In this document: piece after piece, positions 33,127-43,405 of the stretch
Layout of the letters: every line of letters begins with the position of its first letter
How positions within the stretch are numbered: position 1 is the first letter of the stretch
DNA from: Undaria pinnatifida
Taxonomy: Eukaryota > Sar > Phaeophyceae > Laminariales > Alariaceae
NCBI GenBank assembly: GCA_012845835.1
Contig: JABAKD010000010.1
Span: 16,469,355 to 16,533,354 of the forward strand
DNA length: 64,000 bases
Reading direction: 5' to 3'
Position numbers and translations under genes: made by a program
Notes under the pieces: generated by a model
The model's input: only the letters and a program-made list of their open reading frames with translations
What the model was told of the DNA's origin: nothing
Databases searched by the model: none

Positions 33127-33884
33127 ACAGATGCATCGCACATGTCATCCGATAGCCGCGAAGCCAGGGAAAGACCAGAAACAACGTCCGAAAGGAGAAG
33201 TGACCATCCCGCGCGATCGAGCAAGGCAGGACCTGGCGGTGACGATGGCCGTTCCAGCGGCGGATATTCTGACGGTTCGCGCCGAGAGCCTGGGAGCAAT
33301 CGTACCGCTGCGAGGAAAGGAAACAACGCTCGTCGTGGTAAATCAGATCTCACGAACGAGGACGAGAAAGGGGTGCCCATAGACCTTGGGGGGGAGAACA
33401 AAGAAGGGGCGCGCGACCAGAGCGATGGCGAAAACGCGGAGCAGGACCCGCTTATTCCCGACACGGCTGCTGCAGGCAGAACACCCGGAGGCGATGCAGC
33501 ACCAGAGAGTGCGGGCGCTGACGCTGGGATCGCAAGAGGGGAAAGCGGTGAACCCGCGGGGAACAAGGACGGCGGCCACGAAAGTCCGGCGGAGGGCGGG
33601 TTCAAGGGCATGCGCAGTCGCATGAAAAAAGCTGGACAAGGTCTGATGAACAAGAGCTCGTCATTTCGACGGGCGTCATCTGAGGAGAAACTTCGTGGTG
33701 CACGATCGAAAAACACGGACGATGACCAACCGGAGGGCGGAGGGGGCTACAACATGGAGACCGCGCCGGACACCGCGGGCGTAGTAGACAGTGCCCGCGA
33801 GGCAGGTGGAAGCACCAACAACGTGAATCGAGGCAACAGGGGTGATCTGCCGCCACGGAACCAAGAAGACTCGGACATGGAAAG
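33127..33884 (+). CDS. Candidate exon 3, long disordered Ser/Gly/Asp-rich segment
   Basis: Reads TDASHMSSDSREARERPETT and continues for about 250 codons rich in S, G, D, E, R and A without predicted secondary structure; GFKGMRSRMKKAGQGLMNKS and SSFRRASSEEKLRGARSK form a basic patch near residues 160-200. Composition changes sharply to non-coding after 33884, where AAAG|GTGCGC is a plausible donor (phase 2). If the first Met (33142) were the start, the seven upstream echoes would hold ATGs too; the conserved AG before each copy argues that this is an internal exon. Function unknown. Confidence 0.6.
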
Positions 33885-33897
33885 GTGCGCACTGTAG

Positions 33898-35662
33898 AGG
33901 TGTTGTCGCCGTGGGCACCTTAAAACGCTCTAGGGGGACGACTGCGCCTTTTAATCCTTTGGTGCCTAGGTCTAGCCTAGTCACCGAAAAATTGGCAAGT
34001 GCAGCTATGCCATCCTTCCAGAAAAACCGTGCGACAACAGCCGTACCGTCATGCCGCGCACGTGTCGTACATAAATTTCCTCCCCTTGACACTTTGAAGG
34101 TGGCCCCTATTTCAGCAGCCAGGGCTCCTTCCGTGTGGGCTACGGTGGAGGCCTCATTTTTGGGGCCTCTTTCTGCAGGGTCTTAGGGTTGCTCGCGCGA
34201 GTGACCCCCCCTGCTCCTTTGCGGCCTCGATTTTTTTCTTTTCTTCTTATTTTTGTTTTGGCGATAGGAAACCGCAATGGAATGGTTAGCTACACCGCGC
34301 CAAAACAAAGCGCCTAGATCGTCTTTTTTTTTTTTCATTGAGATACAGAGAAGTCACTCGGGGGAGGGGGCTCAAGCGCAGTATTGAAAAAAAAATGGTG
34401 GTATGATACCATAGCCGTGGTCGTGGGCGATGCTGAAATCGTCACTTCCTTGTTTTTTTTTTTTCCCAAAAGGGGTTACTCCAATTTTCTTACCTAAAGA
34501 GTTCCGAAAAGGGCGACCCTGCTTTTCCTACTGGGTTGTTTTTCAGAGTACTACTGGACTATTTATTGCTTATGTAAGCCTCGCCATACTGTTTGATACC
34601 AATCGCAAATATCCCTCACCGTTTTTACTTTAAAATGCATAACATCAGCCGCCGCCGAGACTTAAAGTCAACTGCCTGACTGAAGGCTTTGTTTCTTTGA
34701 CGGACCAATCCTGTTCCAGCCACGACAGCGTGATGTCTCCGATGATGAGTGAGGCAGAGGAGGAGGACGACCGACCCCAAAATCGCGAACCCCACTTTCT
34801 TACTGTTTTTGTCCCTTACCTATAGCATCACCATACCGCATCTAACCGAGGATATATTCCTATGAAAGCAACATAGAACAAGCCGCCGACGTAAAGTCTG
34901 GGCGTGGGTATAAGGGACTGTTGCAAGGGTGTGAATATAAGGGACATTTCAAGACCGGCCGGAACGGGGCGATATGGGTGAATTCGAAGCACTAAAAATT
35001 GTCAGTATGCATCTGGAGGGGGGACGGTGAATACGTATAACCTCCGGGGTGGCCAGGAGATGCCTGGAGACCATGCCTGTTTTTTTCTTTTCACTTTTCT
35101 CACATTGCTTTTCCATGAGGCGTGTTTTTTCTTTTCGTTTTCGTTAAACTAGAGTCACCAAGACATCTGGCGCAAGCCGATCACCAAGAAGACACCGTCG
35201 GTCGCCTGCTGCTGGTAGTGTTTCCGCACACCCGAGACTTGCTTTCGGGAACACGAAAGGGCGGCAGCAGCTTCCTACAGGACGCCTTGGCCAAGTTTGC
35301 CCTTGGTACTGCCACCGAGAAGATGCTCGATTAGCCGGCGCACCTGGTTTTCATTCGGATTATTGCGACCTTCTCGGGGGCACTCCCAGAAACTGGCATC
35401 TCCAACACAAGACGGGAAGGTCTTCAACCGGTCATTCTTGCGCGGAAGCACTATTTGCTGGTTCGTGGGGTGCCGCGAGAAAGTGTGTGTCTTTGCGTTT
35501 GTGAAAACAAAAAAACGTACTTGAGAGCCAGTGAGATTACCACAAATTCGATGTAAAAAACGGGGTTAGAAAAGCATTTAATCACAAGTTACACAGCGAA
35601 ACCTCCACACTTTCCTTATATTCACACCCAAAATCTGGTTCCCTGATCGCCTTGTTCCACAG
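33898..35662 (+). other. Intron-like sequence with echo and family F repeat
   Basis: Holds family F repeat (about 34130-34320, with gctcgcgcgagtgacc), an echo of the next exon at 34710-34790, and an open stretch at 35153-35336 after a TAG acceptor that reads ESPRHLAQADHQEDTVGRLL and stops. The last was not recognised and is not in phase with the other exons. Confidence 0.5.
34710..34790 (+). pseudogene. Echo of the exon at 35663
   Basis: Repeats the acceptor zone (ctgttccag, cgacag) and the start of the exon: SVMSPMMSEAEEEDDRP against SVMSPMISDAEEEDDHG. It lies about 950 bp upstream and is followed by unrelated sequence. Confidence 0.85.
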
Positions 35663-35831
35663 CGACGGCAGTGTTATGTCTCCCATGATTAGCGATGCGG
35701 AGGAGGAGGATGATCACGGTGGTGGCCATGGGGGTAGCGATGCCGAGCACAAGGGTGGCACGGGGCGGAACAAGAAAAAATGGCGGCGAAAAAAAGGCGC
35801 GGCCGAAGCAACGGCAGACGGCAATACAGAG
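35663..35831 (+). CDS. Candidate exon 4, acidic then basic segment
   Basis: After TTCCACAG one base completes a Ser codon, then DGSVMSPMISDAEEEDDHGG, GHGGSDAEHKGGTGRNKKKW, RRKKGAAEATADGNTE. Alternating acidic and basic clusters suggest a disordered linker. It ends where GAG|GCAAGT would be a GC-type donor in phase 0; no GT donor fits as well. Phase 0 matches the B9D2 exon at 40408, which has no start codon of its own. Confidence 0.55.
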
Positions 35832-36364
35832 GCAAGTCACCCACGGCAATTAACCGGTCGGTTTGTTTTGTGGGAAGCCAAGGTTCGTGCGTATCACACC
35901 AATCTCCTACCACACATGCCTACGTAAGAGGCGTTTTCAAATTACGCACATGTGTATACACCTGAAGATTGTGGACGAAGGACGAGGGAATGCACCCAAA
36001 ATCTCAGTAGCCTTTTTTTTCCATGTTCTTGGCACGCAAGACATATCTCACAAAGCCAGGTGCAATAAGTAGACTCTCCTGTAGACTACCCCTCTGCTTG
36101 TCACCGTTGGATAAACAGCCTTTTCGGGGGGGTACAGCATATCATAACAGTACATGGTGTTGCCGTGTTCATTGAGTTCACCGAGTCGTGCCTAACGAGC
36201 AGGAGGCGACGACGTAAACAGCTCTACTATCCACCGGGGGATTTTGTGGGAGCCACCCCTTGGAATCAATTGCACAAATACGATTTTGGCTCACCTGACA
36301 TTGTGCAGCATAAACGTAGGACCAGATCTACAGTGAGTGGAGGAGGGGGGGTGTACTCGATATT

Positions 36365-36500
36365 CATGCATGGCCGTAGTCCTATGACCATTGTGGTATG
36401 ACCCTCACATTCCTACAATGCCGGGATGGAACGTGTCGGGTTTCACCGACCAGGCAGACATTGCTTGCACCAAGCGCGAAGCGTCGTGAGATGTTCGGCG
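36365..36500 (+). repeat. Dispersed repeat family C
   Basis: Same blocks as at 59430-59570: 'catgcatggccgtagtc', 'caatgccgggatgga', 'caccgaccaggca', 'gcgaagcgtcgtgagatgtt'. Confidence 0.85.
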
Positions 36501-37465
36501 AGTCGCATGAAGGGTGAACTGCATCCTTCCAAGGACCGCTCGTGAGGCGGACTTGCGTATAGATGACAGCTCCAATGGGTTAATTTAATTTCCGGTATGA
36601 CCACTTCCAGACACATCGACGGGAGTTCTATGTAACTGCCTCGAGGGTGCTTCACCATAAATACTACGTGATACTAGCATTCCCCTTGTGGGGAGTGAAA
36701 CTTCTCCCGTTGCCACAAACCCTACGTGATACGTTCGTTCCCCTTGTGCCGAGTAAAGGTTCTCCACCCCGCACAATATGATCTAACTCGACCGCCAGCT
36801 GTGATCGGCAGGCAAAAGCGGACAAAAAAAGCAACGATAATCAACGGCACCCTGGTGGTCTAGCTCATGTAGTGAGCGGCATGTCTTATAGTGTCGTTGC
36901 CAACCGACGCCAACCCAACCTATATATGTATATATAATATGGGCCAGGCCGTAGGAGGGTCACTTTTCGGATTTTTTTGTGCAGTGGCAGCCGGGTCACT
37001 CGCGTGGGTGACCCCCATCTTCTTTTTGGCGCGGTGTTACGCTTTGGGGCTATTGTAAGGGTATTGGGCGGGGACACAGAGTGTCCCCTGCCGGTCTGCC
37101 AATTAAGCAGGCCCTCGGAGAGTACTCACTTTCTTAGCCTTCGCAGAGACGTAGCTTTATTCGATTCCACGAGAGCCCCGGATGGCTTCTGAGATCGGAG
37201 GCACGTGCGTGCCTCTGATCTGTTTCCTGACTATCTCGATCTATTTTCTGACTATCCCGAAGATAAAACGCCAGCCTTATCATACGAAACCAGTCCAAAT
37301 TATCTCAATTGGGATAATTACAGGCCTTTCGAGGCCTTATCTTAACACCATTACAATTTTGCGATATGAACCAGCAACGGAATGGCTAGCCAGTCTGCGC
37401 AACACAAATCACATAAACTGTTTTTCGGTGGGGTACGGAGCCACTCGCGGTACAGAGTTATTGGT

Positions 37466-37555
37466 GCGAGTATGATATGATATGATATGATATGATATGA
37501 TATGGTATGATGTGATATGGTATGATATGATATGGTATGATATGATATGATATTA
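37466..37555 (+). repeat. (TATGA)n microsatellite
   Basis: About 90 bp of gatat/gatatg units with occasional tatgg variants, the same unit as at 20527-20655. Confidence 0.95.
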
Positions 37556-37690
37556 ATTGATAGCTCAAATACAGTAGTGAAAAATGGGGTATATCAAAAC
37601 AGTCGTAACATCCCCCCTACTAATACCGTACCTTAGTCTTGGCTACGGTAGGGGGGGTACCTCCAATTTTCCCTACCGGGTCTGAACCAC

Positions 37691-37819
37691 TCGCACGAGT
37701 GACTATGTACCTCGCACGAGTGACTATGTACCTCGCACGAGTGACTATGTACCTCGCACGAGCGACTGTGTACCTCGCACGAGTGACCATGTACCTCGCA
37801 CGAGTGACTATGTACCTCG
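37691..37819 (+). repeat. 21-bp minisatellite, six copies
   Basis: Unit 'cgcacgagtgactatgtacct', six copies with one or two changes. Each unit contains the CTCGCACGAGTGA-type word that marks family F elsewhere, so the array grew out of a family F end. Confidence 0.95.
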
Positions 37820-38077
37820 CTGACAAAACCACGTCCGGCGATTTTTTTTTCGTGAAGCGTAGCTAACTATCCCTTTTCGTACTAATATCGAGATTGTTTT
37901 GAACATAACAGCAAGAAAGAAAGACTGTGACCGCAAGGAACAGAGGGGTAACTCGCGCGAGTGACACCAAGCCACTGAAACAAAAGTGCCCAAAAGGGGG
38001 TAAAACAACATAACACCCCTACCGTACTTTAGCCTTGGTGTTTCATGGTCGACCACTCATAACCATTCCCCGCTTGT

Positions 38078-38360
38078 CGCCCCGGTGGCGTATCAGGTTA
38101 TCCTCAAGCCTGGTATAGGTCATTTTCGTGAGTTCGAATCCCCCCGAGTGCATGCTCGTATGAGTTCGTGGGGACTTTTTCTTGTGCACAAATTGACTTG
38201 CGGAAAGCGCGAGAGCGTGAGCTAGCAACACTCGATGAAAAATCGACGAGCAGTGGGATTACTCAACCCTATGCGCGATAAAAATTGAAGGCAAGAACCG
38301 GGCGGGAGAAGGGGCGACACCTGTGACCACGGCTTGTCCAGAAGCTGGAAAGCAGAAGTG
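38078..38360 (+). mobile_element. tRNA-derived SINE, full-length
   Basis: The head resembles a tRNA gene: box A TGGCGTATCAGG and box B AGTTCGAATCC at the usual spacing, with cgccccgg at the start. The body holds 'ggggactttttcttgtgcac', 'gcggaaagcgcgagagcgtg', 'aatcgacgagcagtgggatt' and the tail 'cctgtgaccacggcttgtcc'. A second copy at 58089 is almost identical, so the family was recently active. A truncated copy is at 22430. Confidence 0.9.
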
Positions 38361-38689
38361 TAAAAAAACACACACACATTCCCAGCAAAGACCCAGGCTA
38401 GTGCAAGGGTGGGTCACTTTTGGGGCCTTCGTTTGCCTTATTTTTCAGTGGCTCGGTGTCGATTCGCGCAAATAACCCCCCCCTCTGTTCCTTTTTTGCG
38501 GTCTTCAGCGTTCGTGTGGCTAAACTTCGCGATTTGAATCCACTACGGAACGGGGAAAGCTACGCTGCGCCTTAAGAGTAACCCAAGTTTACGTTTTTGT
38601 CCGTGAGGTGCAGAGCCAGTCGTGCGAGTGGTGAAAGCCTCGTAGCGAAAATGGGGACATCCCCCCCCGCTACCTTAGCCTTGTTCGAA

Positions 38690-39125
38690 GAGAAAAAAAA
38701 CAAGAGAAAAAACAAGAGAAATAACAAGATAAATCAAAGGAAAAGGGAAGCCTACATGCACGAAAGTCTCGCAAAATACGAGCAGCAGCAGGAGAAACCA
38801 AAGGAAAAAGGGAAGCCTACGTGCACGAAAGTCTCGCAAAATACGAGCAGCAGCAGGCGAAACCAAACGAAAAAGGGAAGCCTACACGCACGAAAGTCTC
38901 GCGAAATACTCGTCGAGCAACAGCAAGAGAAACCCAAGGAAAAGGGAAGCCTACATGCACGAAAGTCTCGCGAAATACGAGCAGCAGCAAGAGAAATCAA
39001 TGGAAAAGGGAAGCCTACATGCACGAAAGTCTCGCAAAATACGAGCAGCAGCAAAAGAAACCAAAGGAAAAGGGAAGCCTACATGTACGAAAGTCTCCCA
39101 AAATACTCGTCGAGCAGCATCGAAT
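38690..39125 (+). repeat. About 66-bp minisatellite, six copies
   Basis: The 'cctacatgcacgaaagtctc' block recurs at about 38750, 38816, 38880, 38949, 39016 and 39081. Units keep long frames open in several phases, which explains the long reading frame here; the peptide changes character outside the array, so I do not call a gene. Confidence 0.93.
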
Positions 39126-40407
39126 GTCAAAACCCTGAACTACTGCCGCTACTCCCGATTGCATCCAGTACTCTCCCCCAAGCATGCTTGGGCTCTTGTC
39201 GTACATTGCGGAAACGCCCTTTCGGCGTTTTTAGGATGTTTTTCGTTATAGACCTACGTAGGCCGTGGGGGTTTTATCATCCGGTTATCTCCATCAGAAA
39301 ACTGCACCCACGGTTTCGCGGACAAAACCACGTGGCTTCAGTACGGGATGACCGCTGCAGCAGTGACATGTTTAATCTGCTGAGAAAGAACGGTGGGGTG
39401 AGGGCAGCAGGTGGGATAGATCGATGCTAGGCCGAAAGAAGGTGTGTAAAAGGAAGTTAGACTTCGTGCCTAGGTGAAGCGTACATCTCTTCCTTAAAGG
39501 CAGTGTTTTCGTTGTGCCGCTCTGTGTGTTGTCGAGCATAGGCGGAGGTGACACTGGGACACGTGGTGGACAGAAAGATGCGGGAGATGGGCTACATCCG
39601 GAAGCCAGCAGTCGAAAACCTGAAGAACCGACGGGCGTTAAGGGACAGAGTCGCAGCAGAGGGGGCGCCCGAGGTGAGGCATACAGCAGACCAAAAGCCA
39701 CCACGATAGGGGGGGAACCCCGAACTTCATTCCGAGCGTAAAAACACAATTACATACACACCGGTGTAGCAGGTTTTTCGGTCAAAAATAAAAACAACAC
39801 ATACGACAGGTGCTACTACAGAGGAAAAAACATATTTTGACTGAAAAAAAAATCTGGATGACTGGGGGGGGGGGCTCTTGACCCAAAACCGTCAGAAGAT
39901 CATTCTTGATATGCAAGGGTTATACGATTTTTGTTTATTTTTTGTATATGGTAGAGTTGATCGTTCGTCGGGTTGCGCTTTTGTTTTTAGCTCGAAGTCC
40001 CAGTGTTTTTTTGAACAAAACGAAACAGTATACCCCATCAGGTTTGGAGCCTCGGAATTTTGTTGCATTTTCACCTGTATGCACTTTTTGCTTTATCAAG
40101 TGTCGTGCTACAGTAGGTATCAAGAATACATCGAGGCTTTATCGAGGAAAACTGCAGTGGAGCCGTGAAGACAAACAAAATCCCGCAGTCGGGCAAACGG
40201 GGTGCAACATGCCCCCTTCTTACGGTACTGCCCTGGGAGCCCAACAAGGCGTTAGATCCAGGATACGGAAATAATGCACAAGCGTTGCACATGCCTCTAT
40301 TATTGATAGGCGCGATACGACATGTCCGCGCGTGATGGCCCGCCTGGCACGCGTGCAAAGACACCCCATTTCTAATTTGTGCACACCAAAAATCACACCA
40401 CCGCAAG

Positions 40408-40611
40408 GTGCACTTCATTGGGGAACTCTCCGGGGCGGAGGGATTTGGGTCGGGCATTTCGTGTCGGTTCCGCGTGGAGGGAGGTCGGCACTGGACCTGC
40501 CTGGCGGGTCTCGAAGAGGGCCAGACGCACGTGATCCACGCCGACTACGGGGAGACGTTCGCACCCTGGAACCATCCGATCGACCTCCACTACACCACCA
40601 AAAGCATACAG
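40408..40611 (+). CDS. B9D2: B9 domain-containing protein 2 (B9D2), first recognised exon
   Basis: Encodes VHFIGELSGAEGFGSGISCR, FRVEGGRHWTCLAGLEEGQT, HVIHADYGETFAPWNHPIDL, HYTTKSIQ. Human B9D2 has VHVIGQIIGASGF, then EGQTQVDTP and WSHPIDLHFATKGLQ at the same places. B9D2 is part of the B9/MKS complex of the ciliary transition zone. The frame has no ATG between the preceding stop and Val, and AG stands just before GTG, so this exon is spliced to something upstream. Donor CAG|GTAAGC, phase 0. Confidence 0.95.
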
Positions 40612-40689
40612 GTAAGCGCAGTTGGGACTGCGGTTTAAGACATACCTGGCACTTCGTATCAATTTAAAAATAAACAAGTTCTCAAGAGA

Positions 40690-40795
40690 GACCAAACGCA
40701 CGTGATTCTCTCAGCGGGACTGCGGGGAGCCGTCGTTCGCACCCTGGAATCACCCCATAGGCCTCCACTACACCACCAAAAGCATACGGCAGTAG
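40690..40795 (+). pseudogene. Echo of the B9D2 exon 40408-40611 (3' half)
   Basis: Copies the exon's second half: 'gaccaaacgcacgtgat', 'cgttcgcaccctggaa', 'cctccactacaccaccaaaa' and gcatac, now with frame damage and gcatacg|gca where the donor should be. It lies 80 bp downstream of the true exon, as expected for a tandem duplication across the exon-donor boundary. Confidence 0.9.
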
Positions 40796-40917
40796 CAGCG
40801 GGGGGGGGGGGGCACTGTTTCAAGAGAGGGTTGTGCAAGGCGAAGCAAATCACACCTGAAGAATACGATTTTCTCTTGTTCCGGTGTAGGCGACACAGAC
40901 ATAATGATGACCTCTCT

Positions 40918-41020
40918 TAACGCCTTTACGGCTGGAAACCCGTTTTTTCGGGACAGATTACTTAGACCTACGAGTAGTATAGAAGAGATGGGTTTTGTGG
41001 GCTCAAAAAAGGAGTTGAAA
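40918..41020 (-). mobile_element. Degenerate TTAA MITE copy
   Basis: Begins TTAACGCCTTTACGGCTGG and includes 'aaacccgttttt' and a reversed ggagggat-like block, but the right end has decayed. It probably belongs to the 89-bp family at 13414. Confidence 0.55.
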
Positions 41021-41699
41021 CCCGTACTCTCTGAAGTCGATGTATCTTGAATCGAAGCCCCCATTGCTGTAGACACTAACGCGTTCGCTACCGCTGGGTA
41101 TGGTGCACGAGATCGGGAGGAAGGGGGATAACTAGTCGGGGCGTGTGCAGTGCTTGTTGTCAGTGGCAAGGCCAAGACACTCTACATTCCAGGTTGAAGT
41201 AAGTGAATTCGTGGTCCACAAAAAAATGATGATATGTATGATAGGAACATAGCCGTTAGCGCGGGGTCGTGGGCAAAATATATAAAAATCATGCACACAA
41301 ATTTACTTTCAATTTTAACGCGCAGGAAGCACTCGCCATTCGCTCCCTGAGGGCTGCTGTAGGCGCCCGAAAATTCCTTTTGTTGGCATCCGTCACGGTT
41401 GTCTGAGCAGCAGCACGAGGAGGAGGGGGGGGACAGGAGGCCCGAAAAACTGACCAGCAGGGTACATAGGAAGCGCGCAAGAAGAAAAACGCCCGCTGCA
41501 AGACAAAGCGAACCCGACCACGTTACTAACCCTTTATATGTACACCCACCGTTTTAGAGACACGCTGCTTGAAGTTAGTAGGGCGCAAAAAAATCTATAG
41601 TAATATGATTACAGCAGTTACGTGAAGATGGCAGGTCAGGTTTTGCCTACTACACATGATCACCCCTCTCCCGCCGACATTCCACAGCACATTGAACTC

Positions 41700-42537
41700 C
41701 ACTCCATACCCCACACCTCCCCCTTCATGCAGGGCTGGCCTCGATTTTTCTTGCAAGTGTTTTGCCATTCCCTCCCCCCCCCCCCCCCCAACAGGCATCC
41801 CGCTTAATATTGAACCCTACCCCATGCCCTTCGTACAGGGATGGTCTCGACTGATGTTGCAAGTGTAGCAGTTACATGATCACCCTTTCCCCCCCTTACC
41901 GATATCTCGAACCACATTGAACTGCACTCCACACCTGCCCCTTTCATGCAGGACTGGCCTCGATTGCGGTTGCAAGTGTGGCAGTTGGATGACCCCCCCC
42001 CACCCCCCCAGCGATGTCCCGTACCACATTGAACTCCGTTCCCCAACTCCCTGTTCATGCGTGGCTGACCTCGATTGATGTTGCGAGCGTGGCAGTTGCA
42101 TGGTTACCCTTCCCCCTCTACCGATATCCCGAACCACACTGAACTCCACCCCGTTGCGCCTAGATTGATGTTGCAAGTGTGGCAGCTGCCTGATTACCCC
42201 CCTCTTCCATAAACCGCCTTAATGTGTACCCCCCCCCCCGCCACCCCCCACCGACTTCCCGCTCTACAATGAACTCCACATCTCCCTCTTCATGCAAGGC
42301 TGGCCTCGATTGACGTTGCAAGCGTGGAATTTGCGTCATAACCCTTCCCCGTCGACATGCCGCACCGTGTTGAACTCCAGCCCCCCCCTTGTTACAGGGC
42401 TGGCCCCGATTGATGTTGTTAATGTGGAAGTTGGGCTTTGGTCATACGACGACGGCCATGCATGAACTGAGTACACCCCCCGCCCATCGGTATTCCGCAC
42501 CACATTGAACTCCGCCCACACCTCCCTCTTCATCTAG
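41700..42537 (+). repeat. Seven-copy echo array upstream of B9D2 exon 42538
   Basis: Units of about 95-145 bp contain 'ccgcaccacattgaactcc', a pyrimidine-rich stretch, (c/t)atgcag or tacag, then 'ggctggcctcgattgatgtt' and 'gcaagtgtggcagttg'. Exon-equivalent starts are at about 41733, 41839, 41952, 42063, 42150, 42298 and 42398; the true exon starts at 42538. Several echoes keep AG and an in-frame GWPRLMLQVWQL-like peptide; none has the rest of the exon or a donor. Confidence 0.95.
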
Positions 42538-42684
42538 GGTTGGCCTCGATTAATGTTACAAGTGTGGCAGCTAGATGTGCACGGACGCAACGTTCTCCGA
42601 GGATACGGATTCCGCCACCTCCCGTCCACCCCGGGCTTCTCCGAGGTGTCGGTGCCGTGTTGGAGACCCACCGGCACCATGCAG
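42538..42684 (+). CDS. B9D2: B9D2, middle exon
   Basis: Encodes GWPRLMLQVWQLDVHGRNVL, RGYGFRHLPSTPGFSEVSVP, CWRPTGTMQ (49 codons). Human B9D2 has GWPRLHFQVWSQDSFGR, GYGFCHVPSSPGTH and TWRPLGSW. This is the second half of the C2-like B9 fold. Acceptor TCTAG, donor CAG|GTTAGT, phase 0 at both ends. Seven partial copies of its start precede it. Confidence 0.96.
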
Positions 42685-42729
42685 GTTAGTTTGGCTTGTC
42701 AGACGATATGCTTTCAACATACCATTTAC

Positions 42730-42850
42730 ATGTGTTGAAGCTCAAAGCTTAGTGGCTCAGGTTACACCGCATTTTTTCAGGTTTAAGCTGCTTTTGGCTC
42801 AGGTTGCACCGCATTTGACTCAGTTTGCACCACCTTTGGCTCAGGGTGGA
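42730..42850 (+). repeat. 'ggctcaggttacaccgcatt' repeat
   Basis: Three to four units of about 27 bp. The same sequence, including the 'acatgtgttgaa' start, occurs in reverse at 63540-63600, so it is part of a dispersed element and not a local array only. Confidence 0.8.
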
Positions 42851-42884
42851 GGACCGCAGAAGGCCACGACTGATTGTCGCCATT

Positions 42885-43045
42885 AATTGCCACCACCAAC
42901 TGCCACCATCGATTGCCACCACCGATCACCACCACCAATGCGCACCACTAACTGCCGCCACTATATGCCACCCATAACTTCCACCAACAAATTGCCACCA
43001 ATAATGACCACCACTAACTGCCACCATTACCTGCCATCACCACAC
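42885..43045 (+). repeat. 'actgccaccatta' minisatellite
   Basis: About ten degenerate units of 12-18 bp (ccaccaactgccaccat and variants) filling the end of the last B9D2 intron right up to the acceptor. Confidence 0.85.
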
Positions 43046-43049
43046 GTAG

Positions 43050-43235
43050 GAAGAAACGGCGGCCTTCTTTCTCGGGGTGACACCTCGTCTCACAGCAGAA
43101 GACGCGGTCTTCAACAGGGCATGGGATCAGCGCTGTCGGCTGGTGACCCTTCCGGCCGGAACAGTGTGGATACAAGTCAGCGGACTATTCCGTAATTTCC
43201 AAGACCAAGGCGTGGATAGCCTTTCGTTTAACTAG
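43050..43235 (+). CDS. B9D2: B9D2, last exon and stop
   Basis: After a CGTAG acceptor: EETAAFFLGVTPRLTAEDAV, FNRAWDQRCRLVTLPAGTVW, IQVSGLFRNFQDQGVDSLSF N and a TAG at 43233-43235. Human B9D2 ends [29 protein letters not shown] and RNFDRYGVE; the L-RNF--(Y/Q)GV ending is diagnostic. The frame has no ATG, so it is easily missed. The three B9D2 exons give 178 residues, matching the 175 of the human protein without any extension. Confidence 0.96.
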   Translation, partial: EETAAFFLGVTPRLTAEDAVFNRAWDQRCRLVTLPAGTVWIQVSGLFRNFQDQGVDSLSFN

Positions 43236-43244
43236 CACTAGGTT

Positions 43245-43405
43245 TTTTCGGTGTCAATTGGATTGAAACATCGAGCACTAGATTGAAGTATCAATCGTTG
43301 GATCCAAATATCGATCATTGGATTGTAATATCAATCGTTAGACATGCATATCAATAGTTGGATTGAAATATCAACAATTGGTTTGAGGTGTCAACAATGA
43401 CACTA
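43245..43405 (+). repeat. About 24-bp minisatellite in the B9D2 3' region
   Basis: Six or seven degenerate units of the form 'ttggattgaaatatcaatca' starting 10 bp after the stop codon, so probably in the 3' UTR. Confidence 0.85.

Larger units (their letters stand above)
35832..40407 (+). other. Intron or intergenic, repeat-filled
   Basis: Contains family C (36365-36500), family F pieces (36960-37130, 37600-37700, 37940-38050, 38400-38640), pentanucleotide and 21-bp arrays, a SINE and the 38690-39125 minisatellite. Between 39440 and 40400 I see only short words and no coding family. Confidence 0.6.

Noticed and set aside
35153-35336. Possible exon ESPRHLAQADHQEDTVGRLL... after a TAG acceptor
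   Set aside because: No family match, ends in a stop, and not in phase with neighbouring candidate exons; another frame of the same stretch is equally open.
37691-37819. CRISPR-like regular 21-bp repeats
   Set aside because: Units adjoin with no unique spacers; an ordinary minisatellite in a eukaryotic genome.
38078-38152. A tRNA gene at the head of the SINE (and at 58089)
   Set aside because: Boxes A and B are present but acceptor and anticodon stems do not pair well, and identical downstream sequence follows both copies; it is a SINE head.
38597-39430. Long open frame of 277 codons with repeated EKPKEKG/ARKSREI peptides
   Set aside because: It is produced by a roughly 66-bp minisatellite open in more than one frame; the peptide changes character outside the array.
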